Below, piece by piece: positions 9,660 to 18,548 of a stretch of DNA of 43,264 nucleotides (positions are counted from its first letter, which is position 1; every line of letters begins with the position of its first letter). Position numbers and translations under genes: made by a program. Source of the DNA: Clostridia bacterium (GTDB taxonomy: Bacteria; Bacillota; Clostridia; Christensenellales; Christensenellaceae); assembly GCA_014805015.1 (NCBI GenBank), contig JAAUYQ010000047.1, positions 18,167 to 61,430 of the forward strand, given 5' to 3'. Under the pieces are notes generated by a model that did no database searches, had not been told where the DNA came from, and was given only the letters and a program-made list of their open reading frames with translations.

Positions 9660-11594
9660 TTACCAGCTGCCGCCGCCGGAGCCCCCGAAACCACCGCCTG
9701 AGAAGCCGCCTCCGGAAAAACCGCCGCCACCGCCGCTGCTTCCCCCGCCGCGGACAGCGGTGAGATCACCCTGGGCCCGCTCGAGATTCTGAGATAAGGA
9801 GTTTACAAGGTACACAGTCGTAAACGTGTTCATATCTGTTCCGACATACCAGGTCGGATCTGGAACCGCTATTTCCTCGAACTGCCGCGCCCAGACGTCG
9901 GTCACGCCAAGCACGTAGGCAAAAGGCAGGATATCGTAGAAATACTCGGGGTGCTCACTGACCAGCATTTCCAGGCGGTCCTTTTCCGCCCGTTCAATGA
10001 AGCGGCGCAGCCCCAGAATCTGTCCCTGCCATCGCAGGCCTTTTTCCGTGTAAGTGCGGAGCGACGGTGCGGCCAGCAGCATGGGTACAAAAACCAGCAC
10101 GGTGAGACCCGTCGGGCCGTATACAGCGCAGGATCCGGCCGCGGCAAAGGCTGCGGAGACTGCAATAAACAGCGTAACGAAGATAATGCTCAGGACCCGG
10201 CCGCTCTTTTTCAGTGCGTGGCGACGGAACGCGAAAACCCGATACACAAAGGCCAGCAGCAGGAAAAAGACGTAGATAAAAATCACGGCAGGAACAACCA
10301 CAAGCGTATCATAGAAACTCTCTACCCAGGCCCAGGCAGCCAGCATGAGTGCCGGCGGCACTGCAGAAAGGAAGGTGCACACAAGAGACAGCGCCTTGGA
10401 GCGGGTCGTATAGATCTGGTCGTCTCCACGCGAGAACTTGCGCTCTAGCAGACTCACAGCTTTGGAGACTGTGCCGGACACCTTGTAGCGCAGGTCATGC
10501 ACCGCCACCCGGTCGTCGTCTTCAAAGATCTTTTCAAACAGGATACGCTGGTATTCGTCCGCGTCATCGGGCAGATCAGCCAGGCGCACCAGGAGAAGTC
10601 CCTTCTTTTTCTTCTTCTTGCCCGGGTCCGGTGCCATCTGCACAATCTTCAGGAAACCCTTCGAGGCCCACCAGATCAGAAGGGACATGATGTCGCGGAC
10701 ATCAGCATGGCCGTCGGCAATGCAGCCGACGTCAGCAGAATTGAGTCCCTCCGGAGGGCCGAATTCAACCGTGACGACTGGACGCGTTCGGGCGCGGAAT
10801 ACTGCCCACAGAACAAACACGCCTCCGGCCAGCGCGGCGCACACCCACGGCAGCGCCGGAGCCGGCTCTGGTACGTAGACGTTTTCGTAGTAGCCATCCG
10901 GCAGAGCCAGCCGGATCCAGATGCCTTCATAAGCATCCAGCTGGCCTACGTAGCTTCCGGTAATGTCCGTTCCGTCCACGGCAAAGTGGAGCCGGGCCGG
11001 ATCGTAACCTTCCGCTCCGTAGCCGCCAACGGAAAAGCCCACCACATCCGGATCAAACTCTTTGGGCATATGGACGGCAAACGTGATGTTGTCGATCGTC
11101 TGACTCCAGCTGTTCCCGATGATGGCGTAATAGAACATGTCAAAATCAGGAAAACCGTCTTCGCCGACGGCATAGTTATAGGAGATGGTGTAGCGGAGCG
11201 TTCGCCCGTCCACGAGCTCGTCCGGATCCCCGATGCGGATTGTGAGCGTGCCGTCTTCCCTGTCGGTTTCAAAGGGGCCACCCTCGATCTCGAGGTCGCT
11301 GACGTTGATTCGGTACTCCCGCGAGTAGTACTCGCCGTCCTGCTCGAAAAAGACATAGGGATCAAGCTCAAGCGTCATATACAGGCCGTGCGAGTAACTG
11401 TCCGGAGCGAACTTCATGTCGATCGTGTTCACTACACGGTAGACGTTGTCGTCCCCAACCGTAATATCGACGTCAAAGGCAGTTATGCTGGACGGATAGC
11501 CGTCTGCGGCAAAGGCGGGTGCCGGAAGGCAGAGAAAAAGGGCGCACAGCACGAGAAACGGCGCCCATATTCGTCTAGAATGCAACTTTGACAT
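9660..11594 (-). CDS. DUF2207 membrane protein with glycine-rich tail
   Basis: A 644-residue predicted exported membrane protein. It begins with a signal peptide (hydrophobic stretch after MSKLHSRRIW, ending near PAFAADG). An extracytoplasmic beta-rich DUF2207 domain follows (about 30-250), then a transmembrane helix (PWVCAALAGGVFVLWAVF). The cytosolic part contains a run of six Lys, there are further paired helices near residues 420-510, and the tail is a Gly/Ser-rich low-complexity segment ending in GGSW. This layout is standard for DUF2207 proteins, which usually sit next to LemA, as here. Function is unknown. The start at 11594 has GGAGAA upstream and overlaps the lemA end by 20 bases, implying coupled translation. 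Confidence 0.92.
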   Translation of the reverse strand: MSKLHSRRIWAPFLVLCALFLCLPAPAFAADGYPSSITAFDVDITVGDDNVYRVVNTIDMKFAPDSYSHGLYMTLELDPYVFFEQDGEYYSREYRINVSDLEIEGGPFETDREDGTLTIRIGDPDELVDGRTLRYTISYNYAVGEDGFPDFDMFYYAIIGNSWSQTIDNITFAVHMPKEFDPDVVGFSVGGYGAEGYDPARLHFAVDGTDITGSYVGQLDAYEGIWIRLALPDGYYENVYVPEPAPALPWVCAALAGGVFVLWAVFRARTRPVVTVEFGPPEGLNSADVGCIADGHADVRDIMSLLIWWASKGFLKIVQMAPDPGKKKKKKGLLLVRLADLPDDADEYQRILFEKIFEDDDRVAVHDLRYKVSGTVSKAVSLLERKFSRGDDQIYTTRSKALSLVCTFLSAVPPALMLAAWAWVESFYDTLVVVPAVIFIYVFFLLLAFVYRVFAFRRHALKKSGRVLSIIFVTLFIAVSAAFAAAGSCAVYGPTGLTVLVFVPMLLAAPSLRTYTEKGLRWQGQILGLRRFIERAEKDRLEMLVSEHPEYFYDILPFAYVLGVTDVWARQFEEIAVPDPTWYVGTDMNTFTTVYLVNSLSQNLERAQGDLTAVRGGGSSGGGGGFSGGGFSGGGFGGSGGGSW

Positions 11595-12153
11595 TCTGCA
11601 GTTCTCCGGGGTCCGGCACTTCGTAGAGCGGCCGGCGGGTAAAGCCCTGCCGGCGGGCAATGATGCTGGTCGGCCAGGTCTGGAGCCTCGTATTATAGAG
11701 CTTGACGTTGGCGTTGTAGTAGCGCCGGGCGCTGGCAATCTCCGATTCAATCTGCTCCAGCTGATTCTGCAGATTGAGAAAATTGGTGTTCGCCTTCAGA
11801 TCCGGATACGCCTCCGCAACCGCAAGCAGGCGGGAAAGCGCGCCGCCGAGCTCCTCTTCACTTTTCTGCCGGGCAGCTTCGTCCGGGGCTGAAAGCACCC
11901 GCTCACGCGCCTTGGTCACACTGTCGAAAATCTCCGTCTCGTGCGCTGCATAGCCTTTCACGGCAGAGACGACGTTTGGAATGAGGTCGCTGCGCTTCTT
12001 CTCAAACACCTGAATGGTGGATGCCGCCTCATCAATGTCGTTGGACAACCGGATGAACTTGTTGTAGGCATGCACCGCCCAGATGATGATAATGACGGCC
12101 GCAGCCGCCACTATGCCGAGCACGATCCAGAGTGCTGTCAGATCTGTTCCCAC
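11575..12153 (-). CDS. lemA: LemA family protein
   Basis: A 192-residue protein with one N-terminal transmembrane helix (about residues 8-28) and a long helical cytosolic part. Conserved LemA features are AYNKFIRLSNDIDEAASTI, the KRSDLIPN segment (RxDLIPN), and YYNANVKLYNTRLQTWPTSI near the end. The start is GTG at 12153 with GAGGG upstream. The family's biochemical role is unknown, but the LemA plus DUF2207 pairing is recurrent in bacteria and suggests a shared membrane function. It follows the FkbM-type methyltransferase gene by 33 bases and overlaps the DUF2207 gene. Confidence 0.93.
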   Translation of the reverse strand: MGTDLTALWIVLGIVAAAAVIIIIWAVHAYNKFIRLSNDIDEAASTIQVFEKKRSDLIPNVVSAVKGYAAHETEIFDSVTKARERVLSAPDEAARQKSEEELGGALSRLLAVAEAYPDLKANTNFLNLQNQLEQIESEIASARRYYNANVKLYNTRLQTWPTSIIARRQGFTRRPLYEVPDPGELQNVKVAF

Positions 12154-12186
12154 TTCAGTCCCTCGAGTTTGGTCAAGACCTCTTCA

Positions 12187-13254
12187 TCATACGAAGAAGT
12201 AGCAGGTATCCCAGTCAGGCAGACATGGGAAATGGCGCAAGTACACTTTGTACTTCTTGTTCATGCTGCTTATGTACAGCGGAATCTCAAACAGATCGTC
12301 ATGATGGTGGTACGCCGCAATGTTGAGACGCGGCGAATTGCCGCGGATTACCGTCTGCGCACCGTGCAGTCCCTGCAGTTCACTGCCCTCAACGTCCATT
12401 TTGATGTACGTCGCACTCGGCGCCATCTTATCGATGGAATACAGATGGACCGGCTTGCCGTCTTCGGAAACGTGCGACTGGCGTCCCTCGGCGATCGCAA
12501 AGTCGATCCAGCCGTTCATCGCACCTATGGCTGAATTCACGCAGCGCACCCCTTTGTACTGCTGCGTATTGCGCTCCAGCTTACGGAAGTTATGCGGATC
12601 CGGCTCGAAGGCCATCAGGAACTTCCAGCCGCCGACTGCATCATACAGTTCGTGGACTGTGTCGCCGTCGTAGGCGCCGGCGTCCACGACCATCTCATGA
12701 TTGGTAAGGCGCAGAAGATCTGTGTAGATCGACTTATCCCGCGGCACTTCACAGTCATACAGGTACTGTGGGTCCCCAGTGATCTTGAAATTCAGAATGT
12801 TCTTGAAGGTCTTCCGGCTGAGATCGTCTGCAAGCATGTCGTAGGCATTGCGCAGCCCCTCTGACTGCACATCGAAGAGTACCTGGGTATACGGCGTCCC
12901 GGAGACAAAGTCCAGGCACGGCTGATAGAGCTCCTGCTCTTCCCCAAGCTGCCGGATCCGGGCCATCACTTCCGGATCATGCGTGCCGAAAGCGACCAGG
13001 ATGATCATGTCACCGTAGCGTTCTTTGGCCTCCTCGTAGGGCATAACCAGGTTTCCGCGGTAGGTCTGGCCGCGGACAAATTCGTCACTGGCAAAAACCG
13101 CATTGATGGGAATGTCACGCTTGTCGCAGGCATCGATGATGCGGTCGGCGCCGTTGCCCATGCCGTAGAGCACGATCGGTTTCTTTACTTCTGTCAGGTA
13201 ATCCCAGAGAAAGGGTCTCTCGACCACAAGGTTTTCCAAGGCGTGCACTCCCAT
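12187..13254 (-). CDS. FkbM family methyltransferase
   Basis: A 355-residue protein. An N-terminal region with KPIVLYGMGNGADRI resembles a nucleotide-binding Rossmann strand-loop seen in Clostridial FkbM proteins. The C-terminal half is the FkbM SAM-dependent methyltransferase domain: VVDAGAYDGDTVHEL is the SAM motif I, FEPDPHNFRKLERN is motif II, and IKMDVEGSELQGLHGA is the characteristic DVEGxE block. These enzymes typically methylate sugar or polyketide hydroxyls; the substrate is unknown. The called ATG overlaps the mutY end by 61 bases and lacks a good RBS. TTG at codon 6, with GGGAG upstream, is a credible alternative start. Confidence 0.85.
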   Translation of the reverse strand: MGVHALENLVVERPFLWDYLTEVKKPIVLYGMGNGADRIIDACDKRDIPINAVFASDEFVRGQTYRGNLVMPYEEAKERYGDMIILVAFGTHDPEVMARIRQLGEEQELYQPCLDFVSGTPYTQVLFDVQSEGLRNAYDMLADDLSRKTFKNILNFKITGDPQYLYDCEVPRDKSIYTDLLRLTNHEMVVDAGAYDGDTVHELYDAVGGWKFLMAFEPDPHNFRKLERNTQQYKGVRCVNSAIGAMNGWIDFAIAEGRQSHVSEDGKPVHLYSIDKMAPSATYIKMDVEGSELQGLHGAQTVIRGNSPRLNIAAYHHHDDLFEIPLYISSMNKKYKVYLRHFPCLPDWDTCYFFV

Positions 13255-14315
13255 TCTGCTATGGCTGGCCGGAAAGCTGTCGGTACAGCGCAGCGCTGCC
13301 CCAGCATGTCCCGGTCCGCCCAGACGATGTCTTGCAGCCGCTTCGGTTCCCTGACGGCAATACGCCAGCCGGTCAGCTGCCAGACGCGGTGGGTAAACTC
13401 ATGACGCCAGGGCCTGAGTCTCACCGCATCGTTCACTTCAATCCCGAGCCCCTCAAGCCGCCCGAGTAGATCTGCCTGTGTTAGTTCTCCTGCCCAGTTG
13501 AGCGGCTCATACAGTCCCGCAAGAAGTCCGCCATCGGGACGGCGCCGCAGTGCCGCCATATCCGGCGTAAACAGTGCTGCCACGGTGAGGACCGTCACGG
13601 GCTTGGCCTTCTCCTGCCTCGCTGCCGGATACCGGAGCGGATCTGCCTGCCCGGCGCACCAGGGTCTTAGCGGACACACGCTGCACTCTGCCCGCCGCGG
13701 CCGGCAGACTGTCTGCCCAAGCTCCATCACGGCCTGCGTAAAGACGTCCGGCTGATCCAGGGTAAGCATCGCTTCAAGCCTGCTCCTCGCAAGCGCGCGG
13801 CCGGCCTTCGAGACTGCCTCGAGTTCCGCTCCCTCGAGCCGCAGGGCAATCCGCACAGCATTCGCGTCGAGCGCCACGGCAGGCCTGCCAAACGCAATCG
13901 TCTCCACAGCAGCGGCTGTGTACTCCCCAACACCCGGCAGCGACAGCAGCTGCTGGTGATCTGCGGGCATCTGACCGCCGAACTGCTCCGCAATAACCTT
14001 CGCGGCTTTGTGCAGATTGCGGGCCCGCGAATAGTAGCCGAGGCCCTCCCAGAGTTTGAGGACCTCATCTTCCGGTGCCGAAGCCAGCGTCTCTGGGTCC
14101 GGAAAGCGTTCCATAAACTGCTCGAAACGCGACGCAACCGTCTCCGTCCGCGTCTGCTGCAGCATGATCTCCGAAACCAGCACACGGTACGGACTCACGT
14201 TGCGGCGCCACGGCAGATCCCTCGCCCGTCCGGCGTACCAGGCTGTCAGTGCTGATCCTGCCTCCCGCAAGCTGTCAGGCTTTGACGCTGTCCTTGATTT
14301 CGCCGTTGGTGCCAA
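13194..14315 (-). CDS. mutY: A/G-specific adenine glycosylase (MutY)
   Basis: A 373-residue base-excision repair glycosylase that removes adenine mispaired with 8-oxoguanine. The catalytic Glu49 is in SEIMLQQT, the helix-hairpin-helix is LPGVGEYTAAAV, and the second catalytic Asp150 is in VALDANAVR. The [4Fe-4S] ligands are Cys204, Cys211, Cys214 and Cys220 with the canonical 6-2-5 spacing. The C-terminal NUDIX-like domain recognises 8-oxoG. The start is uncertain: the frame opens with TTG at 14315, overlapping the ferredoxin-like gene by 41 bases, and a later TTG near residue 16 also fits the family N-terminus. Confidence 0.94.
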   Translation of the reverse strand: MAPTAKSRTASKPDSLREAGSALTAWYAGRARDLPWRRNVSPYRVLVSEIMLQQTRTETVASRFEQFMERFPDPETLASAPEDEVLKLWEGLGYYSRARNLHKAAKVIAEQFGGQMPADHQQLLSLPGVGEYTAAAVETIAFGRPAVALDANAVRIALRLEGAELEAVSKAGRALARSRLEAMLTLDQPDVFTQAVMELGQTVCRPRRAECSVCPLRPWCAGQADPLRYPAARQEKAKPVTVLTVAALFTPDMAALRRRPDGGLLAGLYEPLNWAGELTQADLLGRLEGLGIEVNDAVRLRPWRHEFTHRVWQLTGWRIAVREPKRLQDIVWADRDMLGQRCAVPTAFRPAIAEWECTPWKTLWSRDPFSGIT

Positions 14316-14982
14316 TCGTCACCACCTCAAGCGGAATACTCTTGCCGCTCGCCTCAATCGCCTGGCTCACCGCATATTCGATGCCGCCGCAGCAGGGCAC
14401 TTCCATACGGGTTACCGTGACCGAACGGATGTCGTGCTGCTTGAAGATTTCCAGCAGTTTGTCCGCGTAGCGGGTGTCGTCGAGCTTTGGGCAGCCGATC
14501 AGGGTAATTTTGCCGTCCATGAAGTCATTATGGAAGTTGCCGCGGGCATAAGCGGTGCAGTCGGCCGCCACCAGCAGGTCCGCGCCATCAAAATAGGGCG
14601 CTCCCGCCGAGACAAGCTGCAGCTGCACCGGCCATTGCTGCAGCGCAGTTACTGGAGCTCCTTCATCGCGGCGGACCCGGCCCTTGGGTTTCGGCGCAGC
14701 CGTCTCCTTCTGCTCATGCAGCTCATGGCGCCTCTGCGCGGCGCGCTGCAACATGTGCCGCTTAACAGCAGTCTCATCAAAGGGTGCTGCCTCACGTACT
14801 TTGAAGTGGATCGCATCCTGCGGACACGCGGGAAGGCAGTTGCCAAGACCGTCGCAATAGTCGTCGCGCAGCAGCCGCGCCTTGCCGTTAATAAGCCCGA
14901 TGGCGCCCTCGGCACAGGCGTTCACGCACAGGCCGCAGCCGTTGCAGCGCTCCTGATCTATCTCAATAACTCTCCGTTCCAT
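14275..14982 (-). CDS. 4Fe-4S binding ferredoxin-like protein
   Basis: A 236-residue protein whose N-terminus is a two-cluster ferredoxin domain. CNGCGLCVNACAEGAIG gives a classical CxxCxxCxxxC site, and the second half has GNCLPACPQDAI. The C-terminal half has scattered conserved Cys (IGCPKLDD, MEVPCCGG) and the segment LLVAADCTAYARGNFH, seen in a family of Clostridial and anaerobe 4Fe-4S proteins often near redox regulators. A redox or oxidative-stress role is inferred only. The start ATG at 14982 has AAAGG seven bases upstream; the TTG one codon earlier is less likely. It lies 12 bases after the ABC transporter gene. Confidence 0.85.
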   Translation of the reverse strand: MERRVIEIDQERCNGCGLCVNACAEGAIGLINGKARLLRDDYCDGLGNCLPACPQDAIHFKVREAAPFDETAVKRHMLQRAAQRRHELHEQKETAAPKPKGRVRRDEGAPVTALQQWPVQLQLVSAGAPYFDGADLLVAADCTAYARGNFHNDFMDGKITLIGCPKLDDTRYADKLLEIFKQHDIRSVTVTRMEVPCCGGIEYAVSQAIEASGKSIPLEVVTIGTNGEIKDSVKA

Positions 14983-14994
14983 CAACTTGCCTTT

Positions 14995-16746
14995 CTAGCT
15001 GGCCGCCTGCTCCTGTCCGGCAAACTGGCTGTTCCACAGCTTGGCGTAGAAACCGCCTTTCTTCAGGAGTTCCTCATGGCTGCCCTGTTCCACGATGCCG
15101 CCGTCCTTCAGGACCAGGATAATGTCTGCCTCACGGATCGTGGAGAGCCGGTGCGCGACAATGAAGGTCGTATGGCCCTTCATCAGCTTGCCGAAGGCCT
15201 CCTGGATCTTCATCTCCGTCCGGGTATCGATGTTGCTGGTCGCCTCGTCGAGGATCAGCATATGCGGCCGGGTGATCATGACCCGCGCAATGCACAAAAG
15301 CTGCTTCTGCCCCTGCGAGACCACACTGCCGTCATCGGACAGAATCGTGTCGTAGCTCTCACTGAGGCGCCGGATAAAGCCGTCCGCACCGGCCTCCCTG
15401 GCCGCTGCAACAACTTCATCCATGGAGGCGTCCGGCCGGCCGAATGCGATATTGTCCTTTACGGACGCCGTCTTCAGCCACATTTCCTGCAGCACCATGC
15501 CATACTGCGCGCGCAGGCTGTCGCGGGTGATATCATCGATATTGATGCCGTCCACGCTGATTTCCCCGCTGTTGACGTCGTAGAAGCGCATCAGCAGGTT
15601 GATGATCGTCGTTTTGCCGCTGCCGGTCGGGCCGACAATGGCGACCCGCTGACCCGGTTCAGCACACATCGAAAAGTCCTCAATGAGCTTCTGCGACGGT
15701 ACATACGAAAAGTATACATGATCCATGCAGACCTGTCCTTTGGCATCCTCCAGAACGACTGCATCCGGCGCATCCGGCGTGACGTTCGGCTCATCGAGAA
15801 TCCCAAAGACGCGGGCCGCGGAGGCGAAGGCCGTCTGCAGCTCGGTCACCACGCCGGAAATCTCATTGAACGGCCTGGTGTACTGGTTGGCGTAGAGCAG
15901 AAAGCTCGAGAGCTGGCCGACATTGAGCGTGCCGCCGATCGCGGCCACGGCACCGGTGATACCGACGCCTGCATAGACCATGGCGTTGATGAAGCGCGTG
16001 GTCGGGTTGGTCATCGAGGAGAGAAACTGGCTCTTCACACCGCTCTTGTGAAGCCGCTCGTTAATCTCATCAAACTTCTTCTGGGCTTCCTTCTCATAGG
16101 CAAAGGCCTTGACGACCTTCTGGCCGGCAATCATCTCTTCGGCGTAGGCACTGATTTCCCCCCTGAGCTTCATCTGCTCCTGGAACGTCCTGTGCGAGCC
16201 GTGTGCAATAAAGTAGGCAACCAGCAGGCTGACCGGCGTGATCAGCACTACGACCAGCGTGATCATGGGGTTGATGGCCAGCATGAAGATGAGCGTGCCG
16301 GCAATCGTGACGATGCCGGTGAACAGCTGCGTGAACCCCTGCAGCAGCCCGTCCGCCACCTGATCGATGTCGTTGACGATCCGACTGACAATATCGCCGT
16401 GCGCGTGCGTGTCGATATAATTAAGCGGCACCGTCTGCAGCTTGCGGAAAGCCGCCGTGCGCAGGTCTTTCACCGTATTGTAGGCAACGGTGTTCGTGAG
16501 CCGGGTCATCGCGCAGGTTGCGAGCGCACTGCCGGCCACAACGAGGGCAATGTAGCCCATATAGGGAAACAGAGCCTGCATGTTGACATCCCCGGGGGCG
16601 ACGATGCAGTTAATGGCGTCACCGATCAGCACGGGTGCCAGAAGCTGCAGGCCGACGCCCACAACAGCACACAGCAGCGCCAGCGCGACCTTGCCGCGGT
16701 AAGGCCGGATAAAGCCGAGCAGACGGCGGATCACTTCGCGGTTCAT
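14995..16746 (-). CDS. ABC exporter half-transporter, ATPase-permease (second subunit)
   Basis: A 583-residue type IV exporter half: six transmembrane helices (about residues 15-310) fused to a nucleotide-binding domain. Walker A is GPTGSGKTT, and Walker B has an intact catalytic Glu, LILDEATSNID. The signature motif is degenerate, VSQGQKQ instead of LSGGQ. Together with its partner, this is the hallmark of a heterodimeric multidrug-type exporter with one catalytic and one degenerate ATP site (compare BmrCD, TM287/288). The RBS AAAGGAGG is strong, and the start overlaps the partner's stop by 4 bases. The substrate is unknown. Confidence 0.94.
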   Translation of the reverse strand: MNREVIRRLLGFIRPYRGKVALALLCAVVGVGLQLLAPVLIGDAINCIVAPGDVNMQALFPYMGYIALVVAGSALATCAMTRLTNTVAYNTVKDLRTAAFRKLQTVPLNYIDTHAHGDIVSRIVNDIDQVADGLLQGFTQLFTGIVTIAGTLIFMLAINPMITLVVVLITPVSLLVAYFIAHGSHRTFQEQMKLRGEISAYAEEMIAGQKVVKAFAYEKEAQKKFDEINERLHKSGVKSQFLSSMTNPTTRFINAMVYAGVGITGAVAAIGGTLNVGQLSSFLLYANQYTRPFNEISGVVTELQTAFASAARVFGILDEPNVTPDAPDAVVLEDAKGQVCMDHVYFSYVPSQKLIEDFSMCAEPGQRVAIVGPTGSGKTTIINLLMRFYDVNSGEISVDGINIDDITRDSLRAQYGMVLQEMWLKTASVKDNIAFGRPDASMDEVVAAAREAGADGFIRRLSESYDTILSDDGSVVSQGQKQLLCIARVMITRPHMLILDEATSNIDTRTEMKIQEAFGKLMKGHTTFIVAHRLSTIREADIILVLKDGGIVEQGSHEELLKKGGFYAKLWNSQFAGQEQAAS

Positions 16747-18479
16747 GCCGCCTCCTTTTCTGTCAGCTGCGACAGGCAGATCTCGCGGTAGACATTGTTC
16801 GTCTCAAAGAGCTCGTCGTGCGTTCCCACTCCGGAAACAGCTCCCTCGTCCATAACGACGATCTGATCGGCACTTCGGAGGGTGGAAGCGCGCTGAGAGA
16901 CCATGATCGTGGTGATGTGTCCGCCGCCGTAGGCCGCGAGAGCCTTCCGGAGCGCCGCATCCGTCGCAAAATCGAGAGCGCTTGCACTGTCATCGAGAAT
17001 CAGGATCTGGGGATCGCCGACCAGGGCGCGGGCGATGGTGAGGCGCTGCCGCTGCCCGCCTGAGAGATTGCGCCCGTCCTGCTCCACGTAGCGGTCAAGG
17101 CCGTCCGGATGATCAAAGACGAAATCGGCCTGCGCCACAGAAAGCGCTCTTCGGATCTCTTCGTCGCTCGCATTCGGATCACCCCAGCGCATGTTCTGGC
17201 GGATTGTGCCGGCAAAGAGCTGCGCATGCTGCGGCACAATACCAATGCGGGAGCGCAGAACGTCGAGCCGGTAGTCTTTGACGTTTTCTCCGTCCACATA
17301 CACGGCGCCTTCCGTGGCGTCATAGAAGCGGGCGATCAGGTCGACGAGCGTCGACTTGCCGCTGCCGGTACCGCCGATAATGCCGATCGTCTGCCCCCGC
17401 TCAAACTTGAGATTGATATTCCTGAGCGCATACTTTTCGGCACGGCCGCTGCCGTCACCGTAGGCAAAGCAGACGTTCTCAAACTGCACGGCAGTGGGCA
17501 CCTCCGGATGGCCCTCCCCGCTGCCGCCGGTGATGCTCGGCTTCGCGTCGAGGACAGCCTTGATCCGGGTTGCCGAAGCACCGGCCCGCGTGAACAGAAT
17601 CACCAGGTTGGCCACGACCACCAGGGCCAGCATGATCTGGTTCATGTACTGCACCAGCGCAAAAATGTCACCCTGGGCGAGCAGTCCGCCTTCCACGTTG
17701 AGACCGCCAAAGTACAGAATGGCGATGATGCCGAGGTTGACGATCGCGAAGGTCATGGGATTGAGCAGGGCTGAAATGCGTCCGACGCGAACCAGCGTCT
17801 GCCGGAGCTCTTCGCTTGCCTGCTCAAACTGTTCCTCTTCCGTCTGCTGCTTCGAGAACGCCCGGATCACCCGGGTGCCCGAAAGCGTCTCGCGCGTCAG
17901 CAGGGAAACATTGTCTAGAAGTTTCTGGGCCACGCGGTAGAACGGGACTGTGCGGGTCATGATAGCGTAGAGAACGAGCGCAATGACAATCGCAGCAGCA
18001 ATAAAGATGAGCGACATATACGGGTCGATGATGAGGGCCATGACAATGGCACCGATCACGAGGAACGGGGCCCGGATCGCCAGCCGGATCAGCATGGCCA
18101 CAGCCTGCTGCAGCTGATTGACGTCATTAGTGAGCCTTGTCACCAGCGACGGCACACCGAACCTGTCAATCTCCGCCTGTGACATCGCATGAATGTGCGC
18201 GAACATCTCGCTCCTCAGAACAGTGCCGAAGCCCTGCGAGGTTTTTGCTGCAAAATACTGGCAGATGAGGGCGCTCGCGAGGCCCGCCGCTGCCAGAGCA
18301 ATCATCAGACCGCCCATACGGTAGACGTAATCCGTATCGCCCCGCGCAATACCCGTATCGATAATATCGGCCATGATGAGCGGGATAATGAGCTCAAACA
18401 CGGCCTCCACCAGCTTGAAGAACGGACCCAGGAACAGCTCCTTGCGGTAGCCTCTGAGGTACCTGAACAGACTGAACAT
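16743..18479 (-). CDS. ABC exporter half-transporter, ATPase-permease (first subunit)
   Basis: A 578-residue half-transporter with an N-terminal six-helix membrane domain and a C-terminal ATPase. Walker A is GGTGSGKST and the signature LSGGQRQR is canonical. The Walker B is LILDDSASALD, with Asp where the catalytic Glu should be. That complements the partner, whose signature motif is degenerate, so the two form one canonical and one degenerate composite site. The start at 18479 (MFSLFRYLRGY) has GGGAGGG upstream; codons before it are not needed. It lies 69 bases after the citrate synthase gene and may share its transcript. Confidence 0.94.
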   Translation of the reverse strand: MFSLFRYLRGYRKELFLGPFFKLVEAVFELIIPLIMADIIDTGIARGDTDYVYRMGGLMIALAAAGLASALICQYFAAKTSQGFGTVLRSEMFAHIHAMSQAEIDRFGVPSLVTRLTNDVNQLQQAVAMLIRLAIRAPFLVIGAIVMALIIDPYMSLIFIAAAIVIALVLYAIMTRTVPFYRVAQKLLDNVSLLTRETLSGTRVIRAFSKQQTEEEQFEQASEELRQTLVRVGRISALLNPMTFAIVNLGIIAILYFGGLNVEGGLLAQGDIFALVQYMNQIMLALVVVANLVILFTRAGASATRIKAVLDAKPSITGGSGEGHPEVPTAVQFENVCFAYGDGSGRAEKYALRNINLKFERGQTIGIIGGTGSGKSTLVDLIARFYDATEGAVYVDGENVKDYRLDVLRSRIGIVPQHAQLFAGTIRQNMRWGDPNASDEEIRRALSVAQADFVFDHPDGLDRYVEQDGRNLSGGQRQRLTIARALVGDPQILILDDSASALDFATDAALRKALAAYGGGHITTIMVSQRASTLRSADQIVVMDEGAVSGVGTHDELFETNNVYREICLSQLTEKEAA

Positions 18480-18548
18480 ATGCCCTCCCACGCCCATTAT
18501 GGACCGTCCTGTGCCGGGGCCGCAACAACGCAGCCGCGCTGCGGATCC

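Noticed and set aside
9660-9760. Simple repeat at the end of the DUF2207 gene as a separate repeat element
   Set aside because: It encodes the family's usual Gly/Ser-rich tail.
14056-16791. 911-codon plus-strand open frame
   Set aside because: It is antisense to the ABC transporter, ferredoxin-like and mutY genes, which show clear family motifs. The translated frame has no domain signature and is an artefact of high GC.
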